Shown: positions 32,751-43,841, counted from the stretch's first letter. The stretch is DNA of 64,000 bases from Rhynchonema sp. JSB1_4 (GCA_030248065.1 JASAMV010006906.1:1-64000), one strand, 5' to 3'. Translations and numbers: made by a program. The notes: generated by a model from the letters alone, not told the origin.

Positions 32751-34118
32751 GATTGAGGCACGTTGCGCTGCCCGACTGCGCCACTCCGGACTTTGAGACG
32801 TGGAAATTGGTTGCGCCTGATGTTGTCAAGTTCACCTTTCCGTTGGAATGCAGCGTTGGTCTTTCCTTTCGCTCTTCGCATGACGATGCCAGACAAAATT
32901 GTGTTCTTGTTCAGCTAGAAGAATCTACATCGACGGTGCTGGCAACGACACATAGCCTAGAAGAATCTACATCGAGTGAGCCGGCGACCACATCAAGCCT
33001 AGAAGAATCTACATCGGGCGCGCAACCGGCTGGTCTAGAAGAATCTACATCCAAGAGCAGTGCAACGCCGAAACTGGACGTTGAACTGCTTCGAAAAGTG
33101 AATTAAACAATTTTATTAAAAACTTTTCTTTTTGTGAACCCTCTTCTTGTTTCTCAGATCATTCGATGGTGCGAGGCCGGCATTGGACACACACACCGCT
33201 TTGTCGTCGGCGGAGGGCGCTCGCTGCTGGTATTCTCTATTTTTAGATCAACTCTTTTTTAGATCAACTAAAACAAAATCCCTTGAACGTTCAGGTGAAC
33301 CGCACATTCTGTACCGGTGCCGATCGTGACCAATGCATTTTCACGCGCACGGGCGTGTGGAAGGTGCCCGTAAAGAAAGACGCGACATTGAACGATTTGC
33401 AACAACAAATTCGTGCACTGAAAGGTGTCCCGATTGTTGAGCAACGACTGTATGCAAACGATGGTATACAGAGTTTGTTTTTTGTCAACCATTCACCCGA
33501 CTAAAGCTGAAAATTTGCAGGCAAGCCATTGATGAGTCTGCCCGACGACAACACTTGCGTACAGTATCGACGAATTCCGCTCAAACAGGTCGTGGTCTCG
33601 ACCGGAACTGCCGATGTCATCATGACCGTGCCATCTGATCAAACAATCGCGGACTTTGTGTTCGGAAACCGAATGCAGTTTGGGGACGATATTGAGATCT
33701 ACTACATGGGTTTGCGTGCTTTTTCTGATTTCAATCATATCCGCTGATGCTAAATAAGGGTTTTTCTCAGGAAAGCAACTCTCGCCGAGTGCTCAGTTCT
33801 GGAAAATTCAACCGAATTCTAAGTTGGAAGTCAAGCCGAAGACGGGTCACAAGTCAGAGCAAGCAAAAAACAAGAAAGAAAAAGGAGCCGGTGAGATCAG
33901 CATTTTTTATTTATTGTTCTCACATTATACAATTGACTGCAGGCGTAGGTGACACGATCGCTTACCATGTTGGATGGGCGACAGGAGCCGTCGTCGGATT
34001 GGTCTTGTTGAGCGCTGCTGGATGGCTTGTGCACAAGTATGTAAGTAAAAAGAATGCGACGGTCAGCGAATTCGGCTCCCAATCGACGCTCGGATTGCCC
34101 GCTTTGTTCGGTGATTAA
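32751..34118 (+). CDS. Spliced tandem ubiquitin-like protein with membrane anchor
   Basis: Six exons join in a continuous frame: 32751-33097, 33158-33229, 33295-33463, 33521-33709, 33771-33890 and 33943-34118, each with GT..AG borders. The 5' exon with the initiator was not found. Exon 1 ends in a spacer with four LEESTS repeats. Domain 1 reads like ubiquitin beta-grasp: WKVPVKKDATLNDLQQQIRA, then LKGVPIVEQRLYANDGKPLM. Domain 2 follows at once (VIMTVPSDQTIADF, then IEIYYMGKQLSPSAQFWKI). A Lys-rich linker and a single hydrophobic segment (TGAVVGLVLLSAAGWLV) with a short tail complete it. There is no C-terminal GG, so conjugation is unlikely. A membrane-tethered ubiquitin mimic is inferred. It could be a captured host gene because the introns are retained. 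Confidence 0.7.
33090..33160 (+). other. Representative intron 1 of the ubiquitin-like gene
   Basis: GTGAAT at 33098 and TTTCTCAG ending 33157 bracket a 60-nt intron. The frame is closed by a TAA if unspliced and continues in frame if spliced. Confidence 0.65.
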
Positions 34119-34968
34119 ATCACAATCTGGGAATATTTCTTGTAATCGAAATCAATTTGTTGTTGCCATAATTTCTGCATGCTTTTCTATCAGTCTTACT
34201 GCATTTTGGTGATTATAATCATTCTGCGCAATCAATTATTTCCCGTTATGTAAGACAAGCAGGCATTATTTCACTTTCATGATTTTTGAGAATCTTTGTG
34301 CATTTTTGGTGCTTATATTCATTCCGTGTACTTTGAAATGAGCTTTTTCATATTATGATTTTGTGATCTTTTCTTGTTTGCATAATTTTGTTATCGTAAG
34401 CTTTCTCTAAACAACCCAACAAACGGGTCTGAGTATGAATTTTTATGGTAAAACATTGATTATTTGGATATGTACAATGTCATATTTCGGCATAAAAAAG
34501 CCACTGTTATATACAAAGAGCATTTGGTATCAGATAAGACCGCATTATTACACATCTGGAAACCAACACTCAAAACAGTGTGGCACGCATAACTGGCACG
34601 ATATCGTTAAAACCAAAGCTGAGATCAATAATAAAGCACGCCTCAGTGAAGGACACTTTTCAAAAAAAACTGGCACAAAACAGATGAACATGTGGAAACT
34701 GGCACAAACTACATGCGCACAAATGTGTAAAAGTACTCAAATTCGATTGGCCCTACACAGCTCGACTGATCTTACACATTACATTGCACTGATAAATTAC
34801 TTCCAAATAAAGCTGAAATTGTTCGTGGCCGGCTTTACTTTTTGTTGATAAGACAGCTTGGCCGTCGGCACACGCCAGTGGAAACTGGCACAAACTGGGG
34901 ACGCACAATTGACCACTTAAACTCTCACACTACATAATATGAAGTTGACTGACTGATAAAATAGTTAA
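34119..34968. other. Non-coding stretch with duplicated exon end
   Basis: AT-rich DNA in which AACTGGCACAAA recurs four times (34600-34890). The segment 34795-34885 is a diverged direct copy of 34966-35045, the 3' coding end of the following minus-strand gene. The 137-aa plus-strand ORF here (34435-34848) runs antisense to that copy and is not considered real. Confidence 0.5.
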
Positions 34969-36345
34969 TTACTTCCAAATGAAGTTGAAATTGTTTGTGG
35001 CCTCCTTCACAATCTGTTCATATGGCAACTTGGCTTTCGGCACCTGCGACGGCATGCACGTGCGACACACAACTGCGGGCAAGAGTTTGTTATTGGTCTC
35101 GCAGACCACGCACAGCATATCTTTGCGCAGCAAGTTGTTGTGAGCGCGTCGCAGCTGTTCGAATCCGGTGAACGGTTCGGTATCGTAGCCGACAAAATCG
35201 TATGGCGTGATCTTTTCCTCCCTGAAATAAAAAGGAGTTGTTTGGCTGGATACTGACTGTCGGTTCATTGAGCAAACGCAGCATAATTTTGTGTTTAAAA
35301 GAGGAGAAACATAAAATACAACAAGAAACTACCACCCACTTCATCAAATACTGCGGCTCAAACAGCGACAGCATGCGCTTGGTACTAGACTCGTAGTACG
35401 GACGTCCACCAATCACCGACCACGACCACGTCGGTTTGTTCGCCTGGGGCAGCGGCAGCTGGATGGCACCACGGTCGACCGTCTCAGCCATTATGGTAGG
35501 ACTGAGCACATCGGGACCGCCGTGACTGCCCGATTCCACGACCAGACGGATCTCGTACGCGACCGTGAACTGCTGCGAGATCCCAACCGGGAACTGGAAC
35601 TTCTTCTGCACGATGTATTGGTGCCATCCAGCCCGATCGGGATTCACCGGCCACACGTTGCCCTCGATCACGGTCTGTAAGATTTTGGTAAATAGTTTCG
35701 TGCCAGAATTATGGTGACCTAAACCTGACTGTGTTTATTTTATGAAGCCATGTCTACAGCAAGATACCTAGATGCGTACCTGTCTGATCAGATCCGCGGG
35801 ATGCGGGTGCGTGATGGTGCTTTTGCCGCTGAACAATCGACGAATGGAGCGATGTTTGCCCAGACCCCACGTCTGTCGCCAAAACTTGCAATCCACAAGG
35901 CGACCGCTCTCCCTGCACAACAAAAATCACTTATTTGAGCGTTGTGCTTAAGCTTAATTAGATCGTACTTTCGTGCTTCTGCTGGTTAAAACTGAACAAA
36001 AGCCCAAACTTAACACTCACGCATTGATCAGCATCCATCCGGCGTGTGTGGGCACCATCGCATCAGCTTCCATATATCCCTCGTGGATCATCGTCATAAA
36101 TGCCTTTTTGGCGTTTCGGTCCGGGTGGTCTTTCGCCATCACACGACTGAAAGTAAATCATTTGAGTCAGTGGTTACTAGACGAGGCTCGACTAAAGCTT
36201 GCCCGTGGACCCAGCGTGTAAAAAGTGGAGAGATACATTGTACCCATCACCCATCGACGTTAATGAAAAAGAGAGAGGCCCAAAAAATTACTCACGGCTG
36301 ATCTTTCGGCTTTTGGCCTTTTTTCGAGTTCCAAACGACGAGTGT
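34969..36345 (-). pseudogene. Spliced gene of unknown function, 5' end cut by retrotransposon debris
   Basis: Minus-strand exons at about 36294-36345, 36021-36146, 35780-35912, 35340-35674 and 34969-35221 join in frame across GT..AG introns. They encode roughly 285 aa of well-composed protein, including AFMTMIHEGYMEADAM, WRQTWGLGKHRSIRRLFSG and FPVGISQQFTVAYEIRLVV. A C-terminal CVVCETNNKLLPAVVCRTC could bind one zinc. No family is recognised. GC-rich exons and short introns resemble the interrupted polymerase more than the unspliced viral genes. Upstream, BEL sequence begins near 36360. A candidate further exon after an acceptor near 43500 (Lys-rich, KSKNKPTKGEEKEKY) suggests the BEL copy split the gene. 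Confidence 0.5.
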
Positions 36346-36359
36346 GCGTGGCGGGGACG

Positions 36360-38330
36360 TGGCATTCATGAAATTGCGTTTGAGGAAAACGGATAGGGAC
36401 ATGACGCGATTCTTTCTCCCCTCGACCCGAATCGCCATTCGTTCGTCGCGTGGCTTTCGTTTTGTTCTCACCGGGCTGTTGATGGTCGCTGAGATTCATG
36501 TTGAATGAAAAGAACCAAGCTTCCGTCAGTAGCCATGTATTCGATAATCTCTCCATGACAATGAGGGATCTGATGGAGCATAACTACGCGAATTTCTCGG
36601 AGCACAACATGATCATCAGGGAGTTTCTCAGCAATCGAGGGGTTCATGTCCAACATACCAGAAAAGGACAAAATGAAAATTGAAAATGTGAAAGCGCTCG
36701 TGTCAAAATGACTACGACAAGGATCGCGCTACACAAAACCCAGGAAAATCGACAAGAATGCAATTGTAACCAAAGGGTACGCGTTAGTTCGCCTCACTTC
36801 ATCCAGGCTTTGGCCCTTCGGTCGCGCAAAGTGGTTCGTGCAAAAATTCACGCGCAAATTTGGTTGGATCACCATTGCCAGCCTCTCGGAGTGGGACCGC
36901 GATCCGATCTGCCCTCTCTGTTTCTCACTTCATTGCCCGCACACACTCAGTATCATTCTTTGTCGATCAAGTATTCCATTCGCAGCGATATTTATTGCCG
37001 GGTCAGTCCGTCACAAGAGTTACTTGTTGTTCGGTCGAATTCGATTGTCACCGTTGGGCAAAGACATAAAATGCCCCGCGTGAATTGTTGCGTCGACTGA
37101 CCAAAGGGCTCAAATTCGTGAATGAGCTCTCAATCTCCAGGTTCCAAACGTCATGCATTCATTCGCAGATCGTGCTATCATGGGTCCGTTCACAAAACCG
37201 GTGCACAATTTGTTACCGTTTGATTGGTGAAATTCGTGAAGTTACTGCGAGTTTCGGTCATCAACACGAAATTGATCCGGCTGATGTTCTACACGTGCTT
37301 ACGTTGGCTGAATTGAAGAACAATCAGCTGTGGTGGCATGGCCCGTTTCCTCACCAAAGACGACGGCTGCCTGTACATGACAATTGGCAGCCGATCATGG
37401 TCGAAGACTGAAACAAATTCGGACGGTCGAAACAAACGACAAGCGCCAGCGTGTTCAAGTCCCGCATGTCGCATCCGATTCGTTGACGGTGCTTGGGTGT
37501 GATCACGTTCGAGAGATTCGCACCTATGACAAATTGGTTATGTCCGTGGTGTACGTTCTTCTTTCTTACGCGGTTTTGTCAGTGTCTACGATCGTCTGGA
37601 AAAGCAAGTTCTTCCCCGAGTGACGAAAACAATGAAATCAGGTTTCACTCCAGCGAAGTGAAGTTGGCAAAATTGTCATTGATCGGGAGGTTCAAAAACG
37701 TCATTTCGCAACGCGTTTGAGGCGCTACGTGTGGGAAAAGGATCAATTGGTCGACAGCATGGTCTGTACATGGATGCTGATGGCCTTTCGTTCAGCCAGT
37801 TCGCCAGTCCACTGTCGTGAGCTCGCTATCCGATACCTGCCGAAACGCACATTATTCGAACTGGTTCAAACCACGAAAAATCATGCCCGGCTGCACAGAC
37901 GTTGGCAGACTGCGTCAAAATTATTGGTTGATTTCTCGATCGCAAGTTCGAAAATACATCAAACCGTGTGTTGTATGTCGAAAATTGAAGGCGCTCTCAC
38001 TCCACTGTCCGCCGTATCCCGTAGAGCGTTCTTCCCTACGTTTCAAGTCGTCTGGATTACGCTGGGCCGATATCGTGAAAGAAAACGCTGTTCCCTGAAC
38101 CAATGAAATCCTCTTCTGTTTTCTCAGCAGATCGTCACTTGCACCGCACGAGATTTGTCAACGGACAAATGTTTGAATGCGCTCCGTTTCATTGGGCCAA
38201 GCCCAAGCAAATTTTCAGTGCCATGCATCACATTTCACGTTATTGAAGAAGATTCTGGGTGAATGTTGGCCAAAGGACGGTGACCGGATGAGTACATGGA
38301 TTATTTGGCCAAGGAAGAAATTGATGGCGC
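36360..38330 (+). pseudogene. Decayed BEL/Pao pol (RT to integrase)
   Basis: Fragments in shifting frames match BEL copy 2: LRKTDRDMTRF at 36370-36405, and SEHNMIIREFLSN near 36597-36640. An integrase zinc-binding region follows at about 37850-38060 (GRLRQNYWLISRSQVRKYIKPCVVCRKL), then a stub of the integrase end (MYERMMSIMKKMIKAAAGKR) read near 38363-38420. Large parts of RT and the integrase catalytic core are missing or full of stops. It leads directly into the env-encoding frame. Confidence 0.75.
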
Positions 38331-41300
38331 ATGACACTCCTTTGCGCCGTGGAAAGCAGGTATGTACGAGCGCATGATGTCAATTATGAAGAAGATGATC
38401 AAAGCAGCGGCTGGCAAAAGGCTTTTACGTTGGATGATTTCAACGCTCTAATCGAAGTCGAGGCAATGATGATTCTCGCCGTCGTCGTTATGCTGATCCA
38501 GCATTCAAAGTCTCCCCGTCGACTTCCTGCACCAGGTCGCGAATGTGGCCGTCCGATTCGAAATATGACCCGGACTCGAGGAAGGCCTCATTCGACAGAA
38601 AAAATTGTCAAGGAAAATGGGCAAGCAGCTCAAGAATTTGACATGGCACACCTGTCCGACAGAGTACTGACATCTCTGCGTGAGCGTTCAAATGCAATCA
38701 TTTCGCAGAAAAAAGGCGCCGTTGAAATGCAACCGAAGGTTGGTGCCGTGGTGCTACTCGATGACGCTAATGTACCACGGGGCTGTTGGAAATTGGCCAG
38801 GATCGTTCAGTTGTTCCGTGGCGAGGACGGACAGTGCCGTTCCGCGGAAATCGCGTTGGCAAACGGCCATTTGCTGACCCGATCGATTGGCCATTTGATT
38901 CCGCTCGAATTGTCCGACGAAGATGAAGAAAGATTGGAATCAAAAGAAGAAAAGAAATTGGAATCGGCGCAAACACAAGCTGAAGAAAAGAAAATGGAGC
39001 CGGACGCTCCAACGTTGCGTCGTTCCGAACGATTGAAAGCCAAAGGAACGGGCGCAAATACGGCACTTGTGGCGGCCATGGCTGTGTTGTTCTGTCTGTC
39101 GCCTGTGATGGGCGAACATTTCTTGCCAGGCCAATGCTCGAACCTGACCGGTTACGAGCAGTTGAATCAACTACGTGCTGACTATTGTGTCGATTCGAGT
39201 TACGTTCTGTTCCGCAACAAAGAGGCATTGTTGTGTCGGCTGCCTCTAACGTGCACGAATGGCACCAAAGTTCTGAACGGTGCATGTTCAGACAAATGTC
39301 AGTGTCCATCGTGGGCACAAGGCTGTGTTCCGCGATCAGACGACGACCACTTGAGGAAGAGTCATCCCGTTGATGACAAAGTTTTGAATTCGATCAAACC
39401 CGATGTTTGTTCGTTTGTTGAAAACAGCGATTGTGACCCTGAACCGAAAAGCAAGTTCGTTCCTCAAGTCGAATTGGCCGATGGTTCGTTGACGTTTGTT
39501 GATCGATTAAACATTAAAGTGTTCGAAACTACAAAGGATGACGTCGTGTGTGTCGGAAACCACGGTATGGGAAACATAACCGGCACACCAGACTACTGTC
39601 AGACGCACAATTGCACGGAAACGGCAACGAGACTCTGTTACTACCGTTTCCAGGAGCGAGCCGTTTTGTTAAACGATGTCGGGCAATCTGTGTCTGTGTT
39701 TGCTTGGGGCATGAAAAATGTGACGTACTACGGTCACCTGACAAAGCGGGCTCCAAAGATGGCTTCGTGTGACGTATGTAATGTGCAGTGCGTGCAAGGC
39801 GGAATCGAAGTTGTCGTGTCGCCCCATCTCTCGCTACTTGAACTGTGCTCTGGGGCATTATGTTTTCGTGAATCGAATCCGCCACCGAGGTCAACGTTTC
39901 TATTCTCGCCTGAAGTGTCGATGCATGACTACGATGTTCATGTGCAGGCGTGGCAAAAGGGCGAAGTCGTGTGGTTTCGCAATATCAGTTGCAACAAAAA
40001 TCCGTTCTGTGAGACCATCAAGTGTACGTTCTGTTCGGAGATGGTCGAAAATTCGCACTGTTTCCCAACCTACGTGATCGTTCTGTGCGGGTTGATGGCA
40101 TACGGTGTGTTGACGCTCATTCTGTTGTTCCTCATGTGTGTACCGAAAGTTCGTGAAAGGACAATGTCCATGACAATATCGTGTTGGGAACATTCGCGAA
40201 AATGTTGTTCGCGCGTCAACTGTTGCATGTCGAAACCGATTGAATCTACCAGAGCAACAGACAAATGTGATGAAGAGTGTGTCGAAATGAATCCGGTGGC
40301 CCCGGATACCGCTGATCGAGTTCGAGTGCCTCGTTCAGTTAGTGCTGCCACGTCATTATTCTTGTTGATTATCGTTGTGGCAAGCATGGCGCAAAGTGCT
40401 TCTGCGTGTTATGATGTTGTCACCGTGACATCTGAACAAGAAGAATGCCTGCAAGGACATGGCAGTCCTGAAAAGTGTGAAATTCAGGACACTGTGAGAT
40501 TGGCGGTGCCTCCAACTGGTCAAGTGTCATGTTTATTGTTGCAATCCAAGAACGGAGAACCGCTCGGAACGCTCTACATCGAAACAAATTCGGTAGACTT
40601 GGTGTGCAAGAAAGATACCGAGTTCTATTCGAGGTCATACAAAATGCAGACGGACAGTGTGAAACGTTGTGATGGTGCTGGAAGTTGCACGGGAACGACT
40701 TGTGTCGACACGTTGCCCACAAGTCAGATTGAAGAATTGAAATCGAGCTCACAGCATCCAGGCTTCACATTTTGCACTTCGTCACCTGGTTGTTGGCTTG
40801 AAGGATGTCGGCTTTGCACTCCCGGATGTTTGTTTGTCAGAACGTACGTTGTTGCGACATCCGACGTGATCTACGAACGGTTCACATGCCCACAATATGA
40901 GTACCGTGTCTCTGTATCGGTGACATTGCACAAGGCTGGTGAACGATACAATCATGACATGCAATTGTCACCAGGGGTTCCTGTCACGTGGAACAAAATT
41001 CGATTTACTGTCACGTCGATCTCGGCTCCACAAATGCCGATGTTAAACAGCGTGTTCGTGACGGACGGCACAAAAGTGGTGCTGCTTGACCAAAACAACG
41101 CGCAATGGCTGATGTGCGCAAGCAAGCATCATGCCGAAAAACTTGACTGTTTCGTACCCATCGACGTATGTCAGTGTCACCCGAGCAAAAATCAAGTGAC
41201 ATGCGTGTGTGACCAACTGACAATCGAAGAACTGTTCCTACGAGACAATCGAATACTGTCACTTCAGAGCAGTGGCGTAACGTTGATGTTGTCCGAGAAC

Positions 41301-41888
41301 GGCGACGTTGTTGCGCATTTCACGCAATATCTGTCGATGGAACTGCAAGTTTCGATGATGAAGGTGAAATTGAAACCAAAACGGGAACTCAACAGTTGTG
41401 AAATTCAGGCCGAAACTGTTGAGGGTTGCTACAACTGTTTGGTCGGTGCCAAACTTCGTTTGTCGTGCATATCCGATTTCTCGGACACACTGGCGCATGT
41501 TCGTTGTCCCAGCTTTCGGTTTGGTGTTCGGTGCACTCCCGGGGGGGAGGTGAACGACATACGAATTCACTTCAACTCGCCGAAAGTGAGCGAGAAATGT
41601 ACCGTGTCCTGTGGAATGGTTGAAACAACGTTCAGTTTGGCCGGAAAACTGGCGTTCGTTAGCAAGAAACAGTACGGTTTGCGGGACTCAGGAACATTCG
41701 AGCTTTGCGAGCCACCGCGCGCGCCGTTTTGCGAGCGTCCGCCGCGCGCAAATCCGCCACGATTCGTGCCGCCACGACCGTGCGATTGGGACACCGGACC
41801 ATTACTACTCTGGCTCCGTTCATTATTCGGGCCATTTGTTTTCGAACCCTTTCGACCTTTTCCCCGACCACCTGACTTTTGGACATGA
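38331..41888 (+). CDS. BEL/Pao integrase C-terminus fused to envelope-like glycoprotein
   Basis: Only the first 190 codons or so are integrase-like. After about 90 frameshifted codons, LSDRVLTSLRER..QPKVGAVVLLDDANVPRGCWKLARIV matches the BEL integrase C-terminal domain (DUF5641 type). The env follows: a hydrophobic signal segment (LVAAMAVLFCLSPVMG), a Cys-rich ectodomain, a membrane span (VIVLCGLMAYGVLTLILLFL), a second signal-like segment (LFLLIIVVASMAQSASAC) and a Cys-rich domain. That domain's pattern matches the phlebovirus Gc (class II fusion) proteins found in nematode BEL elements. The open env of roughly 900 codons is much better preserved than the pol before it. The last 60-65 codons run antisense to the inverted gag and are not native, so the normal C-terminal anchor is absent. 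Confidence 0.8.
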   Translation: MTLLCAVESRYVRAHDVNYEEDDQSSGWQKAFTLDDFNALIEVEAMMILAVVVMLIQHSKSPRRLPAPGRECGRPIRNMTRTRGRPHSTEKIVKENGQAAQEFDMAHLSDRVLTSLRERSNAIISQKKGAVEMQPKVGAVVLLDDANVPRGCWKLARIVQLFRGEDGQCRSAEIALANGHLLTRSIGHLIPLELSDEDEERLESKEEKKLESAQTQAEEKKMEPDAPTLRRSERLKAKGTGANTALVAAMAVLFCLSPVMGEHFLPGQCSNLTGYEQLNQLRADYCVDSSYVLFRNKEALLCRLPLTCTNGTKVLNGACSDKCQCPSWAQGCVPRSDDDHLRKSHPVDDKVLNSIKPDVCSFVENSDCDPEPKSKFVPQVELADGSLTFVDRLNIKVFETTKDDVVCVGNHGMGNITGTPDYCQTHNCTETATRLCYYRFQERAVLLNDVGQSVSVFAWGMKNVTYYGHLTKRAPKMASCDVCNVQCVQGGIEVVVSPHLSLLELCSGALCFRESNPPPRSTFLFSPEVSMHDYDVHVQAWQKGEVVWFRNISCNKNPFCETIKCTFCSEMVENSHCFPTYVIVLCGLMAYGVLTLILLFLMCVPKVRERTMSMTISCWEHSRKCCSRVNCCMSKPIESTRATDKCDEECVEMNPVAPDTADRVRVPRSVSAATSLFLLIIVVASMAQSASACYDVVTVTSEQEECLQGHGSPEKCEIQDTVRLAVPPTGQVSCLLLQSKNGEPLGTLYIETNSVDLVCKKDTEFYSRSYKMQTDSVKRCDGAGSCTGTTCVDTLPTSQIEELKSSSQHPGFTFCTSSPGCWLEGCRLCTPGCLFVRTYVVATSDVIYERFTCPQYEYRVSVSVTLHKAGERYNHDMQLSPGVPVTWNKIRFTVTSISAPQMPMLNSVFVTDGTKVVLLDQNNAQWLMCASKHHAEKLDCFVPIDVCQCHPSKNQVTCVCDQLTIEELFLRDNRILSLQSSGVTLMLSENGDVVAHFTQYLSMELQVSMMKVKLKPKRELNSCEIQAETVEGCYNCLVGAKLRLSCISDFSDTLAHVRCPSFRFGVRCTPGGEVNDIRIHFNSPKVSEKCTVSCGMVETTFSLAGKLAFVSKKQYGLRDSGTFELCEPPRAPFCERPPRANPPRFVPPRPCDWDTGPLLLWLRSLFGPFVFEPFRPFPRPPDFWT

Positions 41889-43096
41889 AAACTGCTGGTG
41901 GTCACTGTGTCAGTAGTGCCCGTATTTGAAGACAAACTCGCCTCTTTTTTGCCCTTGCCTTCATTTGCAGTGTAGCTCCGAACCCGTTCCTCTTGCTGTA
42001 CGATGTCCCACAACTTCTCGCGCAGTGCGGTGATTGTCCAGCCACCGTCTGGTGCACATTTCTCGAGTTCACGATTGGCAAATGTCGGTAAACGGGATCT
42101 GATTATGGATTCGATCATGGATTCACTCAACACATCAAATTCGAGACCCATAGCGGCCAAATTACGAACGGCTGTGTCTGCCGCTTCAACAACAATCTCG
42201 ACCGCTTTGCCATCAGTTGAATGTGGCTTAGGCAGATTTTGCAGCTGATTGATAAACGCCAATTTCAAAGCCTTCTCATCACCATACCTTTTCACCAACA
42301 AACTCACGACTTGATCATAATTCTCATCAGTTGTTGCGAAGCCTTCAATCGTAACTGCCGCCTTGGCCACACACGAGCGTTTGAGCAGACCGAGTTTCTC
42401 GGCCTTCGAGTACGATGGGTCGTCGTGCACATTCGATCGGAACTGTGTCCAAAATTCTGGCCAGTTTTTGATCTGCCCGTCAAACTGCAATGGCTTGAGA
42501 GCCTCATATTTGACCGACCTCGGTGGTCGGGACTGAACCGTGGTTAGTGCACTGGTAAGCTGCTGCACCAACGCAGCCCCATCGGCACCAGAACCTGTCT
42601 GCCGTTCAGCACTGGACGATCGACTTTTGCGACCGGCCATCTCAATGTTCTCGTCCAGCTCATGCAGTTTCGAAACCAAATAGCTTTTCAGGTCATTCGC
42701 ATCATCCAGCGCGGGCTGGTATTTCGAACCAAAAAAGTCATTATACAATTGCAACTCATCTGCGAAAGCCTTCGAGCTTTCGTCCAGGTCACCCAACATT
42801 TGCAGCCATTCCTCATTTCTGTCTGACACAGCAGCGATGCGATTTTTGAGATTGTCAACAAACGCAATAATCTCAATTTTTGCTGCGCGACATTTTGCAA
42901 TAATCGTACCTGGCGGATCCTGGCGATCGAAAAACTCACACGACGGGTAGTCTTTGTCCTGCACACGTTTCATGAGAGCTGTCAGCGAGCTGTAACATTG
43001 AGGCAATCCCATTCGAAGACGACCGCTGGGAGATTTGGTTGCCATGGTTGCACAATATTCGTCGAGTAATTCCGATTCCAAATTTGCGTTTTCCAC
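41700..43096 (-). pseudogene. Inverted BEL/Pao gag, 3'-truncated at the env junction
   Basis: From ATG 43096 the open frame encodes an N-terminal helical region, the BEL gag core (YEALKPLQFDGQIKNWPEFW and SKAEKLGLLKRSC), a conserved WTITALREKLWDI segment and a Gly/Arg/Ser-rich basic spacer. Where the zinc knuckles should come the frame enters sequence antisense to env (below about 41,700). The gag is intact over roughly 460 codons. It is the same subfamily as BEL copy 2. Its head-to-head placement against env shows an inversion or recombination between two BEL copies. Confidence 0.85.
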
Positions 43097-43204
43097 AGGG
43101 ATTCAGGATTGGGTTCACAGTGATTCAAATTTTGCTCACAGGGACGCAAACATTTTCCGCTTTGGGCCACAAAAACACAATTTTGGGGCGATTCACATTA
43201 TTCT

Positions 43205-43430
43205 GGATGCCACATTTAGTGACGAAGTCCAGACGGTGCAACGTTTACATTTTATTCCTCCGTTCCAATCCAATACATCCAAACAGTGAAGTTCACAAGC
43301 ACAGAAACACAGAAAGTAAGCCAGCCGGTTATGTGCAGTCAAAACATCAATCAATATAATAGCGTGGGTAAAGTCAAGCACTGCTGCTAGCTGCACACGC
43401 TGTAAACACGTGATACGCATTATTGGGGAT
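43205..43430 (-). promoter_or_regulatory. BEL LTR end and primer-binding site (inverted copy)
   Basis: On the minus strand, GGAATAAAATG is followed by TGGCATCC (43205-43212) about 110 nt before gag, as in the other two copies. The outer LTR edge is likely near 43430, where TGTGGTGACTAATC is seen, but no second LTR was found to confirm it. Confidence 0.5.
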
Positions 43431-43574
43431 TAGTCACCACAATAGCATACTTTTCTTTCTCTTCGCCCTTTGTGGGCTTATTCTTGCTCTTTGCGGGCGG
43501 CCTATAATGAAATGGCGAAATGAGGTGCGCATGGGAATGACAAGTAGAGTAAGAGGCACATAAACAGAAGTACA

Positions 43575-43811
43575 TTAAGCGGGTCTAACTTCTGTGTCGA
43601 CATTTTTATGTACGCGTTTCACTTTCGCCTGTATGATGGGCTCTGGGCAATGATAAAATGACTCTATTATGGCGTTTTTGGACCAAAATCGAAGTGTTGC
43701 CGATACGTATACCCAAAGCTCGTGTGCAAGCACGTTTTGTTCTATTTCTATGCGTCTTTTATGATTTCGAAGCAACACAGATCGGTACAAAGCTTGAGAC
43801 TTGCGTCGCAT
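43575..43811 (-). CDS. Small basic accessory protein, unknown
   Basis: A 78-aa frame from ATG 43811. It is rich in Arg/Lys with a hydrophobic centre (LWVYVSATLRFW). The start was placed here because the intergenic motif (43842-43876) lies 31 nt upstream, the same spacing as for other accessory genes. No domain is recognised. The stop is TAG at 43575-43577. Confidence 0.4.
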   Translation of the reverse strand: MRRKSQALYRSVLLRNHKRRIEIEQNVLAHELWVYVSATLRFWSKNAIIESFYHCPEPIIQAKVKRVHKNVDTEVRPA

Positions 43812-43841
43812 AGCTTCTGGCTTGGATGTCAAGCGTGACGT

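Noticed and set aside
34435..34848. 137-aa plus-strand ORF
   Set aside because: It lies antisense to a duplicated exon end and is built partly of a repeated AACTGGCACAAA phrase; no domain.
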